Below are positions 31,821 through 34,818 of a DNA stretch of 34,818 nucleotides, piece after piece. The DNA is from Actinomycetes bacterium (lineage in GTDB: Bacteria; Actinomycetota; Actinomycetes; Actinomycetales; Microbacteriaceae): the NCBI GenBank assembly GCA_023431405.1, contig JAEYVZ010000057.1:1-34818 (forward strand), in the 5' to 3' direction. A program made the position numbers and the translations under genes. The first letter of the stretch is position 1, and every line of letters starts with the position of its first letter. Below the pieces are notes generated by a model that did not search any database, had not been told where the DNA came from, and saw only the letters and a list, made by a program, of their open reading frames with translations.

Positions 31821-32582
31821 ATGTCCGAGTTTCGCCAAGCGATCGAGCGGCTCGCCTCAGCGCAGAAATCATCGCGCGGCGCTCCCGCGTACTCGCGGTT
31901 CATCAACCGTCCGCTGGGTCGCGTGCTCGCCGCCGGGGCGTACGTCATGGGGCTGTCGCCGACGCAGGTGACGCTGCTCAGCGGCGTGGCGACCGGCGCC
32001 GGCATCCTGCTCATCGCGCTCGTCGCGCCCACCTGGTGGTCGGCTCTGCTGGTGAGCGCCCTGCTCGTGCTCGGGTACGCGCTCGATTCCGCCGACGGTC
32101 AGGTCGCACGTCTGACCGGAACCGGCTCGCTCGCCGGCGAATGGCTCGATCACTTCTTCGACGCGACCAAACAGGCGACCCTTCACCTCGCGGTGCTCAT
32201 CTGCTGGTTCCGGTTCTACGATCTCCCCGACCAGTGGATGCTCGTGCCGCTGGTGTTCAGCGCGACCGCCAGCGTGTTCTTCTTCGGTGTCGTCGGGGCC
32301 GATCTGCTCCGCCGCATCAACCGCCTGCAGCACCCCGCGATGCCGGCTCCTGAGGCAACCGGCTCGACGTCTCCCCTGTACTCGCTCGCCGTGATGCCCG
32401 CCGACTACGGCCTTCTCTGCATCGTGTTCCTCACCCTGTGGGTGCCGCCGGTGTTCATCACGATCTACACGGCGCTCGCCGTGATCAACCTGCTCCTGCT
32501 CGGTGCCTCCGGCATCCGCTGGTACCGCTCGGTCGGTCGCGCCGAGGGCGAGGCGCGCGCACACGCGGACGCGAGCCGATGA
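31821..32582 (+). CDS. CDP-alcohol phosphotransferase family membrane protein
   Basis: 253 residues from the ATG at 31821; the frame is open upstream but crosses the promoter. The family signature is complete: Asp89, Asp92-Gly93, Ala96-Arg97, Gly106, Asp110 and Asp114 (DSADGQVAR then GEWLDHFFD), the metal- and CDP-binding site. About six membrane segments are visible. Most bacterial members use CDP-diacylglycerol and add a small alcohol; others take CDP-activated head groups. Placed back to back with a CDP-glycerol-forming enzyme and overlapping an acyltransferase gene (ATGA), it may transfer a phosphoglycerol-type group to a lipid or glycolipid (inference). Confidence 0.92.
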   Translation: MSEFRQAIERLASAQKSSRGAPAYSRFINRPLGRVLAAGAYVMGLSPTQVTLLSGVATGAGILLIALVAPTWWSALLVSALLVLGYALDSADGQVARLTGTGSLAGEWLDHFFDATKQATLHLAVLICWFRFYDLPDQWMLVPLVFSATASVFFFGVVGADLLRRINRLQHPAMPAPEATGSTSPLYSLAVMPADYGLLCIVFLTLWVPPVFITIYTALAVINLLLLGASGIRWYRSVGRAEGEARAHADASR

Positions 32583-33238
32583 GCCGCTTCTCGGGGCTTC
32601 GCGGGGCCGACGCCCGCGCGGCGGAGGTGGGCGCGCTGGTGCGCGGCGGACGCATGTTCGCGCGCGGACTGGTGCACAAGCCCCGCTTCGGAACGTCTGA
32701 CGGACCGCTGTTCATCGGGCGCGGGGTGAGGCTCTCCGGCCTCCGCCACGTGCGTCACACCGGCCGTCTCGTGATCGAAGACGATGCCGAGCTGCAGGGC
32801 CTGTCGTCGGAGGGCGTGGTGTTCGGCGCCGACGTGTCGATCGGAGCGCGTACGGCGATCCGGCCGTCGAGCTACTACGGCGGCGAAGTCGGTGTCGGAC
32901 TCACCGTCGGAGACCGATCGAGCTTCAACACGGGGTGCTTCATCGGCTGCTCGGGGCGTATCACCATCGGCTCCGACGTCATGTTCGGACCGGGTGTTCA
33001 GGTCTACTCCGAGAACCACGTCTACGCCGACGCGACCAGGCCCATCAAAGACCAGGGCGTGGAGCGCAGCTTCGTCACCATCGAAGACGACTGCTGGATC
33101 GGCGCAGGAACGATCGTCACGGCAGGGGTCACGATCGGACGGGGAAGCGTCATCGGCTCCGGCAGTGTCGTCACCCGAGACATCCCACCCGGGTCGATCG
33201 CCGTCGGCTCGCCGGCGCGCGTCATCCGCCAGCGCTAG
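32579..33238 (+). CDS. Left-handed beta-helix O-acyltransferase (WcaF/LpxA-like fold)
   Basis: 219 residues from the ATG overlapping the previous stop; upstream frame is shadow. Hexapeptide repeats run from about 55 to 210 (VVFGADVSIGARTAIRPSS, ITIGSDVMFGPGVQV, CWIGAGTIVTAGVTIGRGSVIG), ending in the VGSPARVIRQR cap typical of sugar acetyltransferases. The loop SENHVYADATRP holds the His expected to be catalytic. It should acetylate, or acylate, a hydroxyl of a sugar or polyol in an envelope polymer. Coupling to the CDP-alcohol phosphotransferase suggests that both modify the same product. Its stop is 3 bases from the convergent flippase stop. Confidence 0.9.
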   Translation: MSRFSGLRGADARAAEVGALVRGGRMFARGLVHKPRFGTSDGPLFIGRGVRLSGLRHVRHTGRLVIEDDAELQGLSSEGVVFGADVSIGARTAIRPSSYYGGEVGVGLTVGDRSSFNTGCFIGCSGRITIGSDVMFGPGVQVYSENHVYADATRPIKDQGVERSFVTIEDDCWIGAGTIVTAGVTIGRGSVIGSGSVVTRDIPPGSIAVGSPARVIRQR

Positions 33239-33241
33239 CGG

Positions 33242-34591
33242 TCACCCCTCCGCCTGCTCGCGTCTGCGTCGCGCGAGGTCGCGACGCACATACCAGGTCA
33301 TCGGGATCACCTGGCACAGGGCTACGGCGATCGCGGACCCGGCGATGGCACCGGCGGGACCGACGAGGAGGATCAGCGCCCAGGAGGTGCCGAGCCCGAT
33401 CGGGACCATCAGCAGGGTCGGGACGACCTGGAACTTGAGTCCACGCTCGTCGGTCATGTACATGCCCAGTGGGTACTTGGCCGACTGAAGTGCCACGAAT
33501 ACGACGAAGCAGAAGACAAGCAACGGGTCGAGCTGGATGCGTCCGTCGCTGATCAGGTCTGCGAGGAAGCCGGAGAGAAGTCCCAGTGTCACCGCGAGCA
33601 GAGTGCCGCCCGTCACGAACCAGGCGAGTGGCGCCCAAGGCGAGGCGACGTTCGCCTGCGACCGTGCACGGGCGAAATACGGCCAGAGGGCGACGCCGGA
33701 GGCGGCGATCGTCTGAATGACGATCCCGAACAGCTGCATGGCGAGGTTGTACTCAGCGAGCGCGGCGACGGTCGCGAGATGGCTGAGCAGAAGCCTGTCG
33801 GTCTGCATCGCCAGTGGCAACGCGATCATCTGGATGAGCATCGGCCACGCGAGGTTGAACACCGGTACACCTCGCGCCCGGCGGAGTTTGGGGATGTCAC
33901 GGATAGCGGCTCCGAGCTGGCCCTTCAGCGAGTGAGCTGCGATGCCGAGGCAGAGCGCCGACACCGCCCCGCTCGCGATGTAGGTCGCGACGGGAAGGTA
34001 CGCGGCAACGGGGAGGGCGAGCGCCGCGGCAAGCCCGACGAAGGAGAGGATGAGGGGGGCCGACAGTGCCTGTGTGCCGACCTGGACGTTCGTCTTGTCG
34101 AGGCCGACCAGAATCCTCTGGCCGACGCCGAGCGGGAGCACAAGGCCGAAGATGAGCAGGCACAGAAACGCTGCGAAGGATCCGCCGTCGTCGAGCAGAC
34201 CTTGTCCGAGCACGACGGGCCAGAGGTCTGTGACGTAAAGCACGGCCGATGCCAGCGCGATGACCGAACCGGAGACGATCAGGATGCGGAGCGCGGACGT
34301 GATCGTTCGCCGAACCATCTCGTCGCGGCGGGCGTCGCTGCTCCCTGCGATCGCGTTGATCACGACGGCGGCGATGCCGAGGTCGGCGAAGGGGAGCAGT
34401 TGCGGGAGCGTCGCAAGCAGCCCGTAGTTCGCGTACGCTTCGACGCCGAAATTCGTGAGGATCAGTCTGCTCGTGATGATTCCGAGCAACCCTGACAGGC
34501 CCATGACCACGACTTTGGTCGCCGCGGTCGAGCCGACCGTCGCCCACAGCCGCCGCGGGCCGCGCGCGGACGAGTCCCCCGCTTTCCCCAT
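33242..34591 (-). CDS. Wzx-like polysaccharide flippase (MOP superfamily)
   Basis: 449 residues from the ATG at 34591, chosen because GGGGAG lies 7 bases upstream; a longer frame to 34792 would add 67 Arg-rich residues of non-membrane sequence. About 12 membrane segments are visible, starting with a Gly/Leu-rich helix (VVVMGLSGLLGIITSRLIL in part) and including FADLGIAAVVINA and LAMQTDRLLLSHL, as in O-antigen and teichoic-type repeat-unit flippases. It should move a lipid-linked oligosaccharide across the membrane. Base composition looks less GC-rich than the neighbours, as is common in surface glycan loci. The gene is probably in an operon with the gene entering from the right edge. Confidence 0.88.
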   Translation of the reverse strand: MGKAGDSSARGPRRLWATVGSTAATKVVVMGLSGLLGIITSRLILTNFGVEAYANYGLLATLPQLLPFADLGIAAVVINAIAGSSDARRDEMVRRTITSALRILIVSGSVIALASAVLYVTDLWPVVLGQGLLDDGGSFAAFLCLLIFGLVLPLGVGQRILVGLDKTNVQVGTQALSAPLILSFVGLAAALALPVAAYLPVATYIASGAVSALCLGIAAHSLKGQLGAAIRDIPKLRRARGVPVFNLAWPMLIQMIALPLAMQTDRLLLSHLATVAALAEYNLAMQLFGIVIQTIAASGVALWPYFARARSQANVASPWAPLAWFVTGGTLLAVTLGLLSGFLADLISDGRIQLDPLLVFCFVVFVALQSAKYPLGMYMTDERGLKFQVVPTLLMVPIGLGTSWALILLVGPAGAIAGSAIAVALCQVIPMTWYVRRDLARRRREQAEG

Positions 34592-34631
34592 TCGGCTTCT
34601 CCCCACCGTGCGCCTTCGTGGACGCCCATGC

Positions 34632-34637
34632 ATGCTA
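34632..34637 (-). promoter_or_regulatory. Candidate -10 box of the flippase gene
   Basis: TAGCAT on the minus strand, in the 97 bases between the flippase start and the stop of the edge gene. The -35 is not convincing, so co-transcription with the upstream gene is equally possible. Confidence 0.25.
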
Positions 34638-34688
34638 TCGCGGTGCCCATGACGGCCCGGTCGCGGATGTCGACGAGCGAGATGGTGC

Positions 34689-34818
34689 TCAGCCCCGCCG
34701 ATACGTGCGGTGGCTGTAGCCGACAGACCGCGCGAGCACGCCGAGGCCTCGCAGCGCGACGCGCTCGCCCCGGGCTCGGCGGCGGAGGTCACCGGTGACG
34801 CGTCCCGCGAGGGCCTTC
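34689..34818 (-). CDS. C-terminal fragment of a gene cut by the window edge, possibly a glycosyltransferase
   Basis: The last 43 codons before a TGA at 34689-34691 are visible on the minus strand, with strong G/C third positions. The peptide contains LRRRARGERVALRGLGVLAR and ends in YRRG. The basic Arg-rich end with an ALRGL segment resembles the cytosolic C-termini of family 2 glycosyltransferases, but this is only a resemblance. The codon pattern supports real coding; the product cannot be settled from this piece. Confidence 0.5.
   Translation of the reverse strand, partial: KALAGRVTGDLRRRARGERVALRGLGVLARSVGYSHRTYRRG

Noticed and set aside
34592..34792. 67-codon N-terminal extension of the Wzx-like flippase
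   Set aside because: Arg/His/Ser-rich, overlaps the real end of the neighbouring gene in another frame, and a ribosome binding site precedes the ATG at 34591.

Overview
The window is high-GC (about 70% by eye) with strong G/C third-position bias, dense short-spaced operons with 4-base ATGA/GTGA overlaps, and the GGATGCC/GGCATCC word bias I associate with Microbacteriaceae. Gene content (actinobacterial FHA/PP2C/PknB-type signalling, S11 carboxypeptidase, CPA1 antiporter, malate dehydrogenase, DPM1-like glycosyltransferase fused to GtrA) fits a Microbacterium-like actinobacterium. This placement is inference; no rRNA or other marker gene is present. No tRNA, rRNA, CRISPR array, transposase or prophage gene was seen. 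No gene-free stretch exceeds 300 bases; the longest are 15299-15550 (repeat, promoter, riboswitch) and 31609-31820 (divergent promoters).

Region 1 (1-7406, plus strand): a tightly overlapping operon entering from the left: DUF58 protein, TgpA-like transglutaminase-fold membrane protein whose active-site Cys is replaced, small FHA protein, PP2C phosphatase, long FHA protein, and a membrane Ser/Thr kinase. It couples phosphorylation signalling to an envelope complex. Region 2 (7413-12141, minus): D-Ala-D-Ala carboxypeptidase with a degenerate serine-recombinase-fold protein just upstream, a CPA1 Na+/H+ antiporter and malate dehydrogenase. Region 3 (12264-18354): zinc metallopeptidase and prolyl aminopeptidase, an orphan GAF histidine kinase facing them, then TerC behind a yybP-ykoY manganese riboswitch, and a DEAD-box helicase with a long leader.

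Region 4 (18425-23330, minus): GMC oxidoreductase and aldehyde dehydrogenase with overlapping ends (likely consecutive alcohol and aldehyde oxidation), and a GPH-type sugar transporter. Region 5 (23340-26760): an accessory-looking segment with a small secreted four-Cys protein, a MurJ-like flippase, a small XRE regulator and a lipoprotein, with AT-rich palindromic intergenic sites. Region 6 (26830-29771): LLM flavin enzyme translationally coupled to a GH13 trehalose-synthase-like enzyme, then a glutaredoxin.

Region 7 (29825-34818): envelope glycan genes: GT2-GtrA fusion, TagD-like cytidylyltransferase, CDP-alcohol phosphotransferase, hexapeptide acyltransferase, Wzx-like flippase and the end of a further gene. 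The pairing of a CDP-glycerol-type cytidylyltransferase with a membrane CDP-alcohol phosphotransferase across one shared regulatory region is the best candidate for an undescribed system. The most striking non-coding structures are a 99-base three-tier inverted repeat between 31045 and 31143, the riboswitch at 15441-15526, and a recurrent leaderless promoter design (TAGNCT-like box 6-7 bases before the start codon).
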